From contig NZ_JACOPH010000017.1 in NCBI RefSeq assembly GCF_014287635.1, positions 1-47,991 on the forward strand: 47,991 nucleotides of DNA. Reading direction: 5' to 3'. Source of the stretch: Roseburia zhanii. GTDB taxonomy: Bacteria > Bacillota > Clostridia > Lachnospirales > Lachnospiraceae. Below, in pieces: positions 23,809-31,985 of the stretch; within the stretch, counting starts at the first letter, position 1, and every line of letters starts with the position of its first letter. The translations under genes and the position numbers were made by a program. The notes beneath the pieces were generated by a model, which was given only the letters and a program-made list of their open reading frames with translations, made no database searches and was not told where the DNA came from.

Positions 23809-25230
23809 ATGAAAAAAACAATCTATCCCAAGCTGCTTGGCGGCTATTTACTATTTGGTATTCTGGGATTTATCGTCATTTCCACGTTTACAGCCCATTT
23901 TTCTTTTGAATATATTGAGCAGAAAGAAGTGTCTAATCTCTATAAAGAAGTGAATCTGGTAGCTTCTGACTATGCCGTCAGTTATTACAGCAATGACATC
24001 ACGCTTGCTGTTTTTGAAGACCGCTTAAAAGCCTTAGACAACTATCTCTCTGCGGATATCTGGGTAGTCAGTACAAATGGCGATATTCTGGTAAATTCAG
24101 CAAAAAAAACCGATCTTTTAAACTTAGATCATATCGATAGTTTTGACATCGGGGATTTTGGCAACCGCTATTATCAGACCGGAAAATTTTATAATTACTT
24201 TGATGAAGAACAGCTGAGTGTATTCGCACCGATCTCAATCAATTACCATGTGCGTGGATATGTCTTTATACATAAACCGATTGAGCGGCTGCATACCTAT
24301 ACAGAAGGGCTTTTGGATATTGCCTATCTCACATTGGCGATCCTGTTTCTCTGTGCATTTATGCTGCTTGCCATCTTCGCCTATACGATCATCCATCCGA
24401 TCAAAAAGATCACAAAAGCAGCAAATGAATACGCCTCCGGCAACTTTGAACACCCTGTCGATGTACATTCCAATGACGAGATCGGTTATCTGGCGGCTTC
24501 CTTAAGTTATATGGCAAATGAACTGAATACTTTAGAGGAAGATCAGCGGAAATTTGTTTCGAATGTATCACATGATTTCCGTTCCCCATTAACTTCCATC
24601 AAAGGTTATGTAGAGGCTATGCTTGATGGTACGATTCCTGTTGAAAATCAGGAAAAATACTTAAATATCATTCTATTTGAAACAGAACGCTTAAACAAGC
24701 TGACAAAAAGCCTGTTGGAACTGAATAAATATGGCAGACGGGGAATGATCCTTGATATTACAACATTTGATGTGAATTATATGATAAAAATGACGGTTCA
24801 GACTTTTGAGGGAATCTGTAAGAATAAACGTATTTCGTTTGAACTGATCTTAACCGGACAGACATTGTTTGCCCGTGCCGATATGAGTAAGATCCAGCGT
24901 GTGGTCTATAATCTGATCGACAATGCAATCAAATTCTCATCATCGGATTCGGTCATTACGATTGAGACTACGGTAAAAAATGAGAAAATCTTTATTTCTG
25001 TCAAGGATCGGGGAATCGGTATTCCGAATGACAGCATCAATAAGATCTGGGAACGCTTTTATAAGACCGATCTCTCAAGAGGCAAAGACAAGAAAGGTAC
25101 CGGTCTTGGACTTTCAATCGTAAAAGAGATCATTCAGGCTCACAAGGAAAATATCAATGTTATCAGTACCGAAGGCGTTGGTACGGAGTTCATCTTTTCT
25201 CTGCCTTTATATCAGCCGGAAGATGAATAA
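23809..25230 (+). CDS. sensor histidine kinase
   Basis: About 473 residues: a first membrane helix (about 8-30), an extracytoplasmic sensor part of about 135 residues, a second helix (about 170-195), a HAMP linker (His-Pro-Ile-Lys-Lys-Ile-Thr-Lys-Ala), the HisKA box Val-Ser-His-Asp-Phe-Arg-Ser-Pro-Leu with the phospho-acceptor His at base 24571, and an HATPase domain with Asn-Leu-Ile-Asp-Asn-Ala, Asp-Arg-Gly-Ile-Gly-Ile and Gly-Thr-Gly-Leu-Gly-Leu. The ATG at 23809 is preferred because GGGTG precedes it at five bases; an ATG four codons earlier (23797) overlaps the regulator. The stop codon lies inside a terminator. Confidence 0.94.
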   Translation: MKKTIYPKLLGGYLLFGILGFIVISTFTAHFSFEYIEQKEVSNLYKEVNLVASDYAVSYYSNDITLAVFEDRLKALDNYLSADIWVVSTNGDILVNSAKKTDLLNLDHIDSFDIGDFGNRYYQTGKFYNYFDEEQLSVFAPISINYHVRGYVFIHKPIERLHTYTEGLLDIAYLTLAILFLCAFMLLAIFAYTIIHPIKKITKAANEYASGNFEHPVDVHSNDEIGYLAASLSYMANELNTLEEDQRKFVSNVSHDFRSPLTSIKGYVEAMLDGTIPVENQEKYLNIILFETERLNKLTKSLLELNKYGRRGMILDITTFDVNYMIKMTVQTFEGICKNKRISFELILTGQTLFARADMSKIQRVVYNLIDNAIKFSSSDSVITIETTVKNEKIFISVKDRGIGIPNDSINKIWERFYKTDLSRGKDKKGTGLGLSIVKEIIQAHKENINVISTEGVGTEFIFSLPLYQPEDE

Positions 25231-25258
25231 GTGGATACCACTTATTCATCTTTTTTTC
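25222..25258 (+). terminator. terminator enclosing the stop codons of two convergent genes
   Basis: A perfect 13-bp stem (25222-25234 with 25238-25250) with a 3-base loop is followed by seven T on the plus strand. The left arm contains the stop of the kinase gene (25228-25230) and the right arm that of lgt on the opposite strand (25242-25244). Confidence 0.92.
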
Positions 25259-26003
25259 TGCGGTAAAAGAATAATACCACGCCTGCCACTAATGTAAAAA
25301 TAGATATAAACTGCGAGGTTGATAAACTACCCACAGAACCTCTTTCTAAATCTCCCCGGAAAAATTCAAGTACAAACCGTCCGATACTGTATGTCATAAT
25401 ATAGACAGCACCGATCGTTCCACGTTTCATATCTTTCTTTTTCCACAAATAATACAGGAAAACAAAATTCAGAAAATCGAGTCCTGAAGAAACAAGCTGT
25501 ATCGGAAATACTTTAATTCCCACCGGTGCATAGAGAGAATTCTCAAATTCAACTCCAAAGATACTGTCTGTGTGTTTTCCATAACAGCAGCCTGCTAAAA
25601 AGCAGCCTATCCTTCCAAATCCCTGTGCCAATGCGATCACCGGAGCTGCAATATCAAATGCTGCCCAGAAATCCACCTTTTTGATCCTGCAATATACATA
25701 CGCTGTCAAAATCCCACCGATCAGACCGCCATATACCACAAATCCATTTGATAACTCATGCAGAATGATCGACGGATTCTTAATTAGTTCTGGTAAGATC
25801 GTGATCAGATATAATATCTTTGCTCCTAAAAAGCCTCCTGCGACAGCGATCACTCCCATTGTGGTGATAAATCCATCCTCTGCTAAACCACTTTTCTTTG
25901 CTTCATGCTCTCCTAAATACAATGCCACAATTACACCTATGGCGATCATCAGCCCATAACTGTAAATCGTAACTGGCCCAATCTTAAATAATTCCGGTAA
26001 CAT
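25242..26003 (-). CDS. lgt: prolipoprotein diacylglyceryl transferase
   Basis: About 253 residues with seven hydrophobic helices. It moves diacylglycerol from phosphatidylglycerol to the lipobox cysteine of prolipoproteins. The helix motif Val-Tyr-Gly-Gly-Leu-Ile-Gly-Gly (after the second helix) and the signature Gly-Phe-Gly-Arg-Ile-Gly-Cys-Phe-Leu-Ala-Gly-Cys-Cys-Tyr-Gly are clear. The ATG at 26003 is chosen: AAAGGAA lies upstream and the first residues Leu-Pro-Glu-Leu-Phe match family N-termini. A longer frame to 26090 would run through the terminator of the ribosomal cluster. Its promoter is not obvious. Confidence 0.93.
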   Translation of the reverse strand: MLPELFKIGPVTIYSYGLMIAIGVIVALYLGEHEAKKSGLAEDGFITTMGVIAVAGGFLGAKILYLITILPELIKNPSIILHELSNGFVVYGGLIGGILTAYVYCRIKKVDFWAAFDIAAPVIALAQGFGRIGCFLAGCCYGKHTDSIFGVEFENSLYAPVGIKVFPIQLVSSGLDFLNFVFLYYLWKKKDMKRGTIGAVYIMTYSIGRFVLEFFRGDLERGSVGSLSTSQFISIFTLVAGVVLFFYRRKKDE

Positions 26004-26031
26004 ATGGATTCCTTTTCCTTTCTTATATGTC

Positions 26032-26060
26032 AAAAAACTCCGGTCTCTAACAACCGGAGT
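26032..26060 (-). terminator. terminator of the ribosomal protein cluster
   Basis: On the minus strand ACTCCGG (26054-26060) pairs with CCGGAGT (26037-26043) around a 10-base loop and is followed by five to six T. It lies 22 bp past the rplQ stop and marks the end of the 31-gene cluster. Confidence 0.9.
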
Positions 26061-26082
26061 TTCAATTCTTACAATATCAATC

Positions 26083-26625
26083 TTATACAAGCTCTAAAAG
26101 AACTTCTAATGCACCGTCACCTTTACGCTGACCGATCTTAACGATTCTTGTATAACCACCGTTACGATCTGCATATTTTGGAGCAATTTCATCAAATAAT
26201 TTTGCTACAAGATCGATCTCTTTTGTATTTTTCTTTCTACCAGCAGCTTCTGTCGGAACATCTTTTGCTGAATAAAGAACTTTTAACATTTCACGTCTTG
26301 CATGAAGACGGGATGGCTTATCTTTCTTGATTGTTTTTTCAACTTCGTCATATACAGTAACTTTCTTACCATCTACAACTTCTTTTACTCTTTTGCCATC
26401 TTTATCTTTGCGGGCAACTTTTGCTTTTACAGTAACTTCTTCAAAGTTATCTTTTTCTTTTACTGCTAAAGCGATGATGCCTTCAACGATTTTCTGTACT
26501 TCTTTTGCTTTTGCTTCTGTTGTAACAATCTTACCGTCTTTGCTTGCGATCAAAGATGTTACCTGTCCTCTTAATAAAGCTTTTCTCTGGGAAGATGTTC
26601 TTCCTAATTTTCTATATTTTGCCAT
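26083..26625 (-). CDS. rplQ: 50S ribosomal protein L17, with insertion
   Basis: About 180 residues from the ATG at 26625, which has AAGGAGAA upstream; a nine-codon longer frame exists. The N-terminus [12 protein letters not shown] and C-terminus Gly-Gly-Tyr-Thr-Arg-Ile ... Gly-Asp-Gly-Ala are standard L17. A highly charged insert of about 45 residues (about 58-104, rich in Lys, Glu, Asp and Val) sits before the Leu-His-Ala-Arg-Arg motif, where Bacillus L17 (about 120 residues) has only a few. L17 lies near the tunnel exit. Last gene of the cluster, 199 bp after rpoA. Confidence 0.94.
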   Translation of the reverse strand: MAKYRKLGRTSSQRKALLRGQVTSLIASKDGKIVTTEAKAKEVQKIVEGIIALAVKEKDNFEEVTVKAKVARKDKDGKRVKEVVDGKKVTVYDEVEKTIKKDKPSRLHARREMLKVLYSAKDVPTEAAGRKKNTKEIDLVAKLFDEIAPKYADRNGGYTRIVKIGQRKGDGALEVLLELV

Positions 26626-26824
26626 TTTTCTATTCTCCTTTTTGTGGTACATCCGGCACGCTCATTGGTCTTACTGTCCGAATGCTGCATATAGGTGCAC
26701 TTACTGTTTCTGTAACGATCTTATGCAATGCAGTTTTGCATTGCCTGCAATCGCTGCCTGATTCCACTTCATGAGATGACAGGACTTTGCTCTTTGGACT
26801 TACAAATCCTGCCATATATGAATC
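26626..26824 (-). other. rpoA-rplQ spacer with a perfect hairpin
   Basis: GCAATGCA (26725-26732) and TGCATTGC (26737-26744) form a perfect 8-bp stem with a 4-base loop. No T run follows on the minus strand, so it is not a typical terminator. A 61-codon frame here (26630-26815, minus) lacks a ribosome binding site and is judged non-coding. Confidence 0.55.
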
Positions 26825-27787
26825 TTAAATGTCTTCGCTCTGATTTAAGTGAAGACCTAATTCTTTTAATTTTGCTAATACTTCTTCTAAGGACTTACGT
26901 CCAAGGTTACGAACTTTCATCATATCTTCCGGTGTACGGTTTGTAAGTTCTTCAACGGTATTGATACCTGCTCTCTTTAAGCAGTTGTAAGAACGTACTG
27001 ATAATTCAAGTTCGTCAATATTCATTTCTAAGACTTTGCCTTTTGCATCGTCTTCTTTCTCTACCATAACCTCTGCAGCGATTGCTGTTTCAGAAAGGTT
27101 AATAAAGAGATTCAGATGTTCACTTAAAACCTTAGCAGCTAAACTTACTGCTTCGTCCGGTTCTAATGTACCATTGGTATATACATCTAATGTGAGTTTA
27201 TCGTAATCAGTAATCTGACCTACTCGGGTATTCTGAACGGTTAAATTGACACGCTCTACCGGAGTGTAAATGGAATCGATCGCAATGACACCGATCGGCA
27301 CATCTTCAGATTTATTCTTCTCTGCACTGACATAACCTCTGCCTTTTGTAATGGTAAGTTCCATATACAGTTTGCAGTCAGCTCCACCGTTTAAATTGGC
27401 AATGACCAATTCCGGATTTAATATCTGAATATCAGGATCTGCCTGAATATCAGCAGCCGTAACAACGCCTTCACCCTCAAATTCAATGTAAGCAACTTTT
27501 GGCTCATCTGTCGGACATGTATTTTTCAGTGCAAGATTCTTGATGTTCATGATAATTTCTGTCACATCTTCTTTTACGCCCGGTATAGAACTGAATTCGT
27601 GTAATACACCATCAATCTTTACCTGACTTACCGCTGCACCCGGTAAGGAAGAAAGCATGATTCTTCTAAGAGAGTTACCTAATGTTGTACCATAGCCTCT
27701 CTCTAAAGGTTCTACGACAAATCTTCCATACTTTTTGTCTTCTGAAATTTCAGCGATCTCAATTTTCGGTTTTTCAAAATCGAACAC
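26825..27787 (-). CDS. rpoA: RNA polymerase alpha subunit
   Basis: A 320-residue protein. The N-terminal assembly domain (1-230) has [17 protein letters not shown]. After a linker, the C-terminal domain (about 250-315) contains [14 protein letters not shown] and Lys-Ser-Leu-Glu-Glu-Val, which contact UP elements and activators. The start is GTG (27785-27787) with AGGAGG upstream. It follows rpsD after 53 bp. Confidence 0.97.
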   Translation of the reverse strand: MFDFEKPKIEIAEISEDKKYGRFVVEPLERGYGTTLGNSLRRIMLSSLPGAAVSQVKIDGVLHEFSSIPGVKEDVTEIIMNIKNLALKNTCPTDEPKVAYIEFEGEGVVTAADIQADPDIQILNPELVIANLNGGADCKLYMELTITKGRGYVSAEKNKSEDVPIGVIAIDSIYTPVERVNLTVQNTRVGQITDYDKLTLDVYTNGTLEPDEAVSLAAKVLSEHLNLFINLSETAIAAEVMVEKEDDAKGKVLEMNIDELELSVRSYNCLKRAGINTVEELTNRTPEDMMKVRNLGRKSLEEVLAKLKELGLHLNQSEDI

Positions 27788-27840
27788 TACAAAGCCCTCC
27801 TTTTTCGGGTATATGCCTATCTCAATCTGCCAAATTCAGA

Positions 27841-28434
27841 TTACTTACTATATAACTCGACGATAAGCATTTCGTCAACAGGTACATCAATCTGATCTCT
27901 GGAAGGTAATTCTTTTACAACTCCTTTAAGATTCTCTGCATCCATATCAATCCATTCAGGAACTAATCTTCCGCCTGTTACTTCAACAATATCCTTAAAT
28001 CTCTGAAGTCCTTTGCTCTTTTCTCTGATCTCGATCACATCGCCAGCTTTTACCAGATAAGATGGAATATTTACACTCTTACCATTTACAGTAACAAACT
28101 TATGTCCAACGATCTGTCTGGATTCACGTCTTGTTCTAGCTAATCCCATACGGAAAATTACGTTATCGAGTCTGCTCTCTAACATAGTCATGAGGTTTTC
28201 ACCAGTCATGCCTTTCATCTGATCAGCTTTCTCATAGTAATTATGGAAAGGTTTCTCTAATACTCCGTAAATGAATTTTGCTTTCTGTTTTTCTCTTAAC
28301 TGAAGACCATATTCAGAAATCTTCTTATTTGCTCTTTTTAATTCTCTGTTTGATTTTTTATCTATTCCTAAGTAAATTGGATCTAAACCAAGTGATCTGC
28401 ATCTTTTAAGAACAGGAACTTTATTTACTGCCAT
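27841..28434 (-). CDS. rpsD: 30S ribosomal protein S4, zinc-free form
   Basis: A 197-residue primary 16S rRNA binder. The N-terminal domain begins Ala-Val-Asn-Lys-Val-Pro-Val-Leu-Lys-Arg-Cys-Arg and lacks the four-cysteine zinc site of the other S4 class. The S4 RNA-binding domain (about 85-150) has Arg-Leu-Asp-Asn-Val-Ile-Phe-Arg-Met-Gly and Arg-Gln-Ile-Val-Gly-His. S4 is the classical autorepressor of alpha-operon genes in enterics and of its own gene in Bacillus, so the structured upstream leader is a possible target (inference). Confidence 0.97.
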   Translation of the reverse strand: MAVNKVPVLKRCRSLGLDPIYLGIDKKSNRELKRANKKISEYGLQLREKQKAKFIYGVLEKPFHNYYEKADQMKGMTGENLMTMLESRLDNVIFRMGLARTRRESRQIVGHKFVTVNGKSVNIPSYLVKAGDVIEIREKSKGLQRFKDIVEVTGGRLVPEWIDMDAENLKGVVKELPSRDQIDVPVDEMLIVELYSK

Positions 28435-28457
28435 CTTAGACTATCCCTCCTATTAGA

Positions 28458-28850
28458 TTAGACTCTTCTACGTTTTGGTGGACGACATCCGTTATGAGGA
28501 ACTGGTGTTACGTCTCTGATACTTGTTACTTCAAGACCACATGCAGAAAGTGCACGGATTGCTGCTTCCCTTCCTGATCCCGGTCCTTTTACCATAACAT
28601 CTACTGATTTTAAGCCATGAACTAATGCTGCTTTGGTTGCAGTTTCAGCTGCCATCTGTGCAGCATATGGAGTAGATTTCCTTGAACCTCTGAAACCAAG
28701 ACCACCAGCACTTGCCCATGATAAAGCATTACCCTCAGCATCTGTGATTGTTACGATTGTATTGTTAAAAGATGACTGAATATGTGCCTGTCCGCGTTCA
28801 ACGTTTTTCTTAACGCGCTTTTTTGTCACTTTTTTTGTAACTTTAGCCAT
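28458..28850 (-). CDS. rpsK: 30S ribosomal protein S11
   Basis: A 130-residue protein of the platform, contacting mRNA near the Shine-Dalgarno helix. Hallmarks are [24 protein letters not shown] and the C-terminal [10 protein letters not shown]. Length and N-terminal Lys-rich tail are normal. A 150-bp gap with a palindromic repeat separates it from rpsM, while rpsD follows after 23 bp. Confidence 0.97.
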   Translation of the reverse strand: MAKVTKKVTKKRVKKNVERGQAHIQSSFNNTIVTITDAEGNALSWASAGGLGFRGSRKSTPYAAQMAAETATKAALVHGLKSVDVMVKGPGSGREAAIRALSACGLEVTSIRDVTPVPHNGCRPPKRRRV

Positions 28851-29000
28851 AATAAAACTAACCTACTTTCTATATGATTATTATTGAATTACTGGTAATT
28901 ACTAAATTGAATTACTCGTGTGTTTATTGTATCACTGTGTAACTAAGGAAGTTCGCACTAACCTCAAGCTGCGCTTATCAGCTTGCTTTCGCTAAGTGCT
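28851..29000 (-). repeat. rpsM-rpsK spacer: palindromic repeat copy 1 and AT-rich direct repeat
   Basis: Copy 1 of the operon repeat family spans 28952-28999: outer arms GCACT/AGTGC, a TAACCTC ... CGCTAAG block, and the perfect inner stem CAAGCTG (28965-28971) with CAGCTTG (28979-28985). It starts two bases past the rpsM stop. Nearer to rpsK, ATTGAATTACT occurs twice (28883-28893 and 28906-28916), 23 bp apart. Confidence 0.7.
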
Positions 29001-29369
29001 CTACTTTTTCTTATTAGCAACAGTTCTCTTTGGACCTTTTCTGGTTCTTGCATTTGTCTTTGTCTTCTGACCACGAACCGGAAGTCCTTTTCTATGACGG
29101 ATTCCACGATAGCATCCGATTTCCTGAAGTCTTTTGATGTTTAAAGCGATCTCTCTTCTTAAATCACCTTCTACAGTCTGTGTTTCATCAATTACTTCAC
29201 TAATTCTTTTTACTTCTTCGTCTGTTAAATCACGACAACGTGTATCAGGATTTACATTTGCTGCTGCAAGAATACGGTTAGAGCTTGTTCTACCGATTCC
29301 GTAAATGTAAGTTAAACCGATTTCGACACGTTTTTCTCTTGGTAAATCTACACCTGCGATACGAGCCAT
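29001..29369 (-). CDS. rpsM: 30S ribosomal protein S13
   Basis: A 122-residue head protein that contacts the P-site tRNA and forms bridge B1 with L5. Motifs: [31 protein letters not shown], and a basic C-terminus Val-Ala-Asn-Lys-Lys-Lys. AGGAGGTAGCG precedes the start. It is preceded by a 352-bp structured spacer with a terminator-like hairpin only about 25 bp upstream. Confidence 0.97.
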   Translation of the reverse strand: MARIAGVDLPREKRVEIGLTYIYGIGRTSSNRILAAANVNPDTRCRDLTDEEVKRISEVIDETQTVEGDLRREIALNIKRLQEIGCYRGIRHRKGLPVRGQKTKTNARTRKGPKRTVANKKK

Positions 29370-29392
29370 TCGTCGCTACCTCCTATAAAAAT

Positions 29393-29427
29393 CTAAAAAA
29401 ATCGTTAAAGCCGTTTCTCTCTTTAAC
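29393..29427 (-). terminator. terminator-like hairpin just upstream of rpsM (possible attenuator)
   Basis: On the minus strand GTTAAAG (29421-29427) pairs with CTTTAAC (29404-29410) around a 10-base loop, followed by GA and seven T. It has the shape of an intrinsic terminator but lies inside the alpha operon, between rpmJ and the rpsM ribosome binding site. It could attenuate transcription of rpsM-rpsK-rpsD-rpoA-rplQ. Confidence 0.55.
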
Positions 29428-29721
29428 CTCTTACTGATCCAGACAACAACCCTATGCAGCTCCGGTTCCCCGGCCTGAAATGTTGTGCATACACTCATTG
29501 CCTTTCTTTTGAAAGCATATGCTTTCATCCTCATTTTTGATTTCTATGGGATCACATCACATAGAAATCCATAACCTAAAATCAAAAGACGTCTGACCGG
29601 ACTTCGGTATGTTAATCCGGAAACAGACTGCGTCAGTACAATGTACTGTGTTATTATGAACAGCGTCAACAACCTATCCCGGTGTTCCGCTGCAGCCGCA
29701 CATAATTACTTTGACCGGAAA
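29428..29721 (-). promoter_or_regulatory. structured rpmJ-rpsM spacer (possible alpha-operon leader)
   Basis: No gene is seen. Several stem-loops follow one another: an 18-bp perfect palindrome centred on GCATATGC (29510-29527); GATTTCTATG/CATAGAAATC (29539-29548 with 29560-29569) nested in TTTTGAT/ATCAAAA; GTCTG-A-CCGGA with TCCGG-AAA-CAGAC (29591-29628); and CAGTAC/GTACTG around AAT (29634-29648). Dense pairing suggests a folded RNA. Whether it binds a ribosomal protein is unknown. Confidence 0.5.
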
Positions 29722-29835
29722 TTAACCCTGTCTTTGTTTGTGTTTTGGATTTTCACAGATAATTCTGATGCTTCCTTTTCTCTTAATTACCTTGCATTTT
29801 TCGCAAATAGGTTTAACTGATGATCTTACCTTCAC
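29722..29835 (-). CDS. rpmJ: 50S ribosomal protein L36, zinc form
   Basis: A 37-residue protein: Met-Lys-Val-Arg-Ser-Ser-Val-Lys-Pro at the start, zinc ligands Cys11, Cys14, Cys27 and His32, and Lys-His-Lys-Gln-Arg-Gln-Gly at the end. It is the smallest large-subunit protein and stabilises 23S rRNA. The start is GTG (29833-29835) with GGAGG eight bases upstream. It is the first gene after the internal promoter at 29919-29947. Confidence 0.96.
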   Translation of the reverse strand: MKVRSSVKPICEKCKVIKRKGSIRIICENPKHKQRQG

Positions 29836-29918
29836 AGCAAATCCTCCTTTCCTACAAGTACCCTGTGCAGTGAATATTACATAAAATATCCACGGGTTTC
29901 CAAAAACGTCCGTTTATC

Positions 29919-29947
29919 ATTATAGCATAGTGATTCTTTGGAGTCAA
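29919..29947 (-). promoter_or_regulatory. internal sigma-A promoter between infA and rpmJ
   Basis: TTGACT (29942-29947) and TATAAT (29919-29924) on the minus strand are separated by exactly 17 bp, close to consensus. It would start a transcript near 29912 covering rpmJ, rpsM, rpsK, rpsD, rpoA and rplQ. It is one of the strongest promoter matches in the window. Confidence 0.88.
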
Positions 29948-29966
29948 CTACATTTTTGGACAGTTT

Positions 29967-30185
29967 TTATTTATCTCTCCAGATGATCCTTCCCTTTGTC
30001 AGATCATATGGGGACATTTCAATCGTTACTTTATCTCCCGGTAAAATACGAATGAAATTCATTCTTAATTTACCACTGATATGTGCTAAGATCTGGTGTC
30101 CGTTTTCTAACTCCACCTGAAACATTGCGTTTGGAAGTTTTTCAACTACTGTTCCTTCTACTTCAATTACATCTGCTTTTGACAT
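29967..30185 (-). CDS. infA: translation initiation factor IF-1
   Basis: A 72-residue OB-fold protein that occupies the ribosomal A site during initiation. Family sequence is seen throughout: [25 protein letters not shown] and Gly-Arg-Ile-Ile. Length is standard. It is 14 bp after the KOW gene and the last gene before the internal promoter. Confidence 0.97.
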   Translation of the reverse strand: MSKADVIEVEGTVVEKLPNAMFQVELENGHQILAHISGKLRMNFIRILPGDKVTIEMSPYDLTKGRIIWRDK

Positions 30186-30199
30186 TTTTTATTTGCCTC

Positions 30200-30460
30200 C
30201 TACTTATTGATTGATCGTTTATATTTTTTGACTGCTAACCGTATGGTATCATCATTCCATGCATTTTCTTCTATCTGGCTTACAACCTCTGTGGGAATCT
30301 GCTTTATAATCTGAAAATGCTTCGTATTTTTCTTTTTAGGTTTTAAAAGGGTATGTGTGGTTCCATTCACCAGCCATGCAAAACGTTCTTCCTGTTTTAG
30401 GATCAGATAGATCTCGTCTTTATCATGTCCGGATAAGGATTTTGCCAGTTCTATCTTCAT
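30200..30460 (-). CDS. KOW-domain RNA-binding protein (L14e/L27e-like)
   Basis: An 86-residue protein. The first half (about 1-45) has a KOW-type beta pattern: Leu-Ala-Lys-Ser-Leu-Ser-Gly-His-Asp-Lys-Asp, then Tyr-Leu-Ile-Leu and Ala-Trp-Leu-Val-Asn-Gly, followed by Lys-Pro-Lys-Lys-Lys-Asn-Thr-Lys-His. The second half is helical and basic. Genes of this kind sit between map and infA in many Clostridia and are annotated as KOW RNA-binding proteins; their role on the ribosome is unknown. Its start overlaps the map stop by 4 bp. Confidence 0.8.
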   Translation of the reverse strand: MKIELAKSLSGHDKDEIYLILKQEERFAWLVNGTTHTLLKPKKKNTKHFQIIKQIPTEVVSQIEENAWNDDTIRLAVKKYKRSINK

Positions 30461-31254
30461 ACATTCCCTCCCGGTGTCCAGATACCTTCTGCAATCTCAT
30501 CCTCCGTAATGGATAAAATTTCCGGTTTTCCTTTTGTGATCAAGATGGTATTTTCATAGTGGGCGGATAATCTGCCGTCCTGTGTTACGACTGTCCAGTC
30601 ATCATCTAACCATTCCACATTTGCTGTTCCTTCATTAATCATCGGTTCCACCGCTAATGTCATACCGGAACGAAGTCTGATGCCTCTTGTCAGTTTCGGA
30701 TAATTCGGTATCTCCGGCTCCTCATGGAGATGAGATCCGATCCCATGGCCAACGAGATCACGTACAACTCCATATCCATAATGTGCTGCATAGTTTCCAA
30801 CGGCTGCGGATATCTGATGCAGATGATTTCCTGCGGTCGCATATCTCATTCCTGCAAAGAAACTCTCTCTTGTGTGAAGGATCAACTGACTTGCTGCTTT
30901 AGATATCTCACCGACTCCATGTGTTCTTGCTGCATCCGAATGATAGCCTTTATAGATTACACCGATATCTAAACTTACGATATCGCCTTCTTTGATCATA
31001 TGTTTTGCGCTTGGAATCCCATGTACCACTTCATCATTTACCGATACGCAGACAGATGCCGGATATCCCTGATAATTTTTAAAAGAAGGGATACAGCCAT
31101 AGCTTCGGATCATTTCTTCTCCGATACGGTCAATCTCTAATGTAGTCATCCCCGGCTTCAATGATTTTCCAAGATCCTGATGTACTTTTCCAAGAATCTT
31201 ACCGGCCGCCCGCATAAGTTCTATCTCACGGGCTGATTTCACTGTTACTGGCAT
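30457..31254 (-). CDS. map: methionine aminopeptidase, type I
   Basis: A 265-residue enzyme removing N-terminal Met from nascent proteins. All metal ligands are visible in order: Asp in Leu-Asp-Ile-Gly-Val, Asp in Ser-Asp-Ala-Ala-Arg-Thr, His in Gly-His-Gly-Ile-Gly-Ser-His, Glu in Val-Glu-Pro-Met and Glu in His-Tyr-Glu-Asn-Thr. The substrate His is in Val-Val-His-Gly-Ile-Pro. There is no N-terminal zinc or SH3 extension. Three bases separate it from adk and it overlaps the KOW gene, so the three are translationally coupled. Confidence 0.96.
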   Translation of the reverse strand: MPVTVKSAREIELMRAAGKILGKVHQDLGKSLKPGMTTLEIDRIGEEMIRSYGCIPSFKNYQGYPASVCVSVNDEVVHGIPSAKHMIKEGDIVSLDIGVIYKGYHSDAARTHGVGEISKAASQLILHTRESFFAGMRYATAGNHLHQISAAVGNYAAHYGYGVVRDLVGHGIGSHLHEEPEIPNYPKLTRGIRLRSGMTLAVEPMINEGTANVEWLDDDWTVVTQDGRLSAHYENTILITKGKPEILSITEDEIAEGIWTPGGNV

Positions 31255-31257
31255 ATA

Positions 31258-31902
31258 CTAAGCTCCTAAAATTGTGACAATATCCGCAAACACTTCTTCT
31301 AATGGACGTGTTCCGTTTACAGTTTTCAAAATGCCCTGCCTGTTATAGTAGTCGATCAACGGCTGTGTCTGCTCATGGTATACGCTTAAACGTTTCTGAA
31401 CAGTTTCCGGCTTATCATCATCTCTTAAAACAACTTCGCTGCCACATTTATCACAAATGCCTTCTACTTTTGTAGGGATACTTACAATATGATATGTTGC
31501 TCCACAGTTTAAGCAGACCCTTCTGCCGCCCATACGACGTACGATATTCTCATCCGGTACATCAACGTCAATGGCATAATCCATTTTCTCGCCCATTTTG
31601 CTTAATGCAGCATCCAGTGCTTCTGCCTGTGGGATTGTTCTTGGGAAACCATCTAAAATGAAACCCTTCTTACAGTCATCCTGTTTGATCCTGTCGACAA
31701 CTAAGTCACAAGTCAGTTCATCCGGTACTAAAAGTCCCTGATCCATATATGTTTTTGCTTTCTTTCCGAGTTCTGTGCCGTTTTTGATATTGGCACGGAA
31801 AATATCTCCAGTGGAAATATGCGGGATTGAATATTTTTCTGCGATCTGTTTTGCCTGTGTTCCTTTTCCTGCTCCCGGAGCACCTAACATGATAATCTTC
31901 AT
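31258..31902 (-). CDS. adk: adenylate kinase, zinc-containing
   Basis: A 214-residue enzyme converting ATP and AMP to two ADP. P-loop Gly-Ala-Pro-Gly-Ala-Gly-Lys-Gly-Thr at 7-15; Asp-Gly-Phe-Pro-Arg-Thr AMP loop; LID domain with Cys-Leu-Asn-Cys and Cys-Asp-Lys-Cys, the structural zinc site of Gram-positive enzymes. AAAGGAGAAG precedes the start. An 83-bp gap with a very strong hairpin separates it from secY. Confidence 0.97.
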   Translation of the reverse strand: MKIIMLGAPGAGKGTQAKQIAEKYSIPHISTGDIFRANIKNGTELGKKAKTYMDQGLLVPDELTCDLVVDRIKQDDCKKGFILDGFPRTIPQAEALDAALSKMGEKMDYAIDVDVPDENIVRRMGGRRVCLNCGATYHIVSIPTKVEGICDKCGSEVVLRDDDKPETVQKRLSVYHEQTQPLIDYYNRQGILKTVNGTRPLEEVFADIVTILGA

Positions 31903-31940
31903 AGTATTCTTCTCCTTTCAGACAATAAGAAAATAATAGC

Positions 31941-31979
31941 ACATTTGGAGATACGGCAAAAGCCAGTATCTCCAAATGT
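31941..31979 (-). repeat. 17-bp stem-loop between secY and adk
   Basis: Perfect 14-bp arms (31941-31954 and 31966-31979) are extended inward by GGC/GCC around AAAA, with one bulged base. On the minus strand no T run follows, only a T-rich stretch after GCTATTA. It may be an RNase III or other processing site, an mRNA stabiliser for the secY end, or a weak terminator. Confidence 0.75.
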
Positions 31980-31985
31980 ATAGTA

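Noticed and set aside
26004..26090. N-terminal extension of Lgt
   Set aside because: The extension reads through the rplQ terminator and adds residues absent from the family.
26630..26815. 61-codon frame between rpoA and rplQ in operon direction
   Set aside because: No ribosome binding site, overlap with the rplQ start, and it reads through a hairpin; no known gene lies at this junction.
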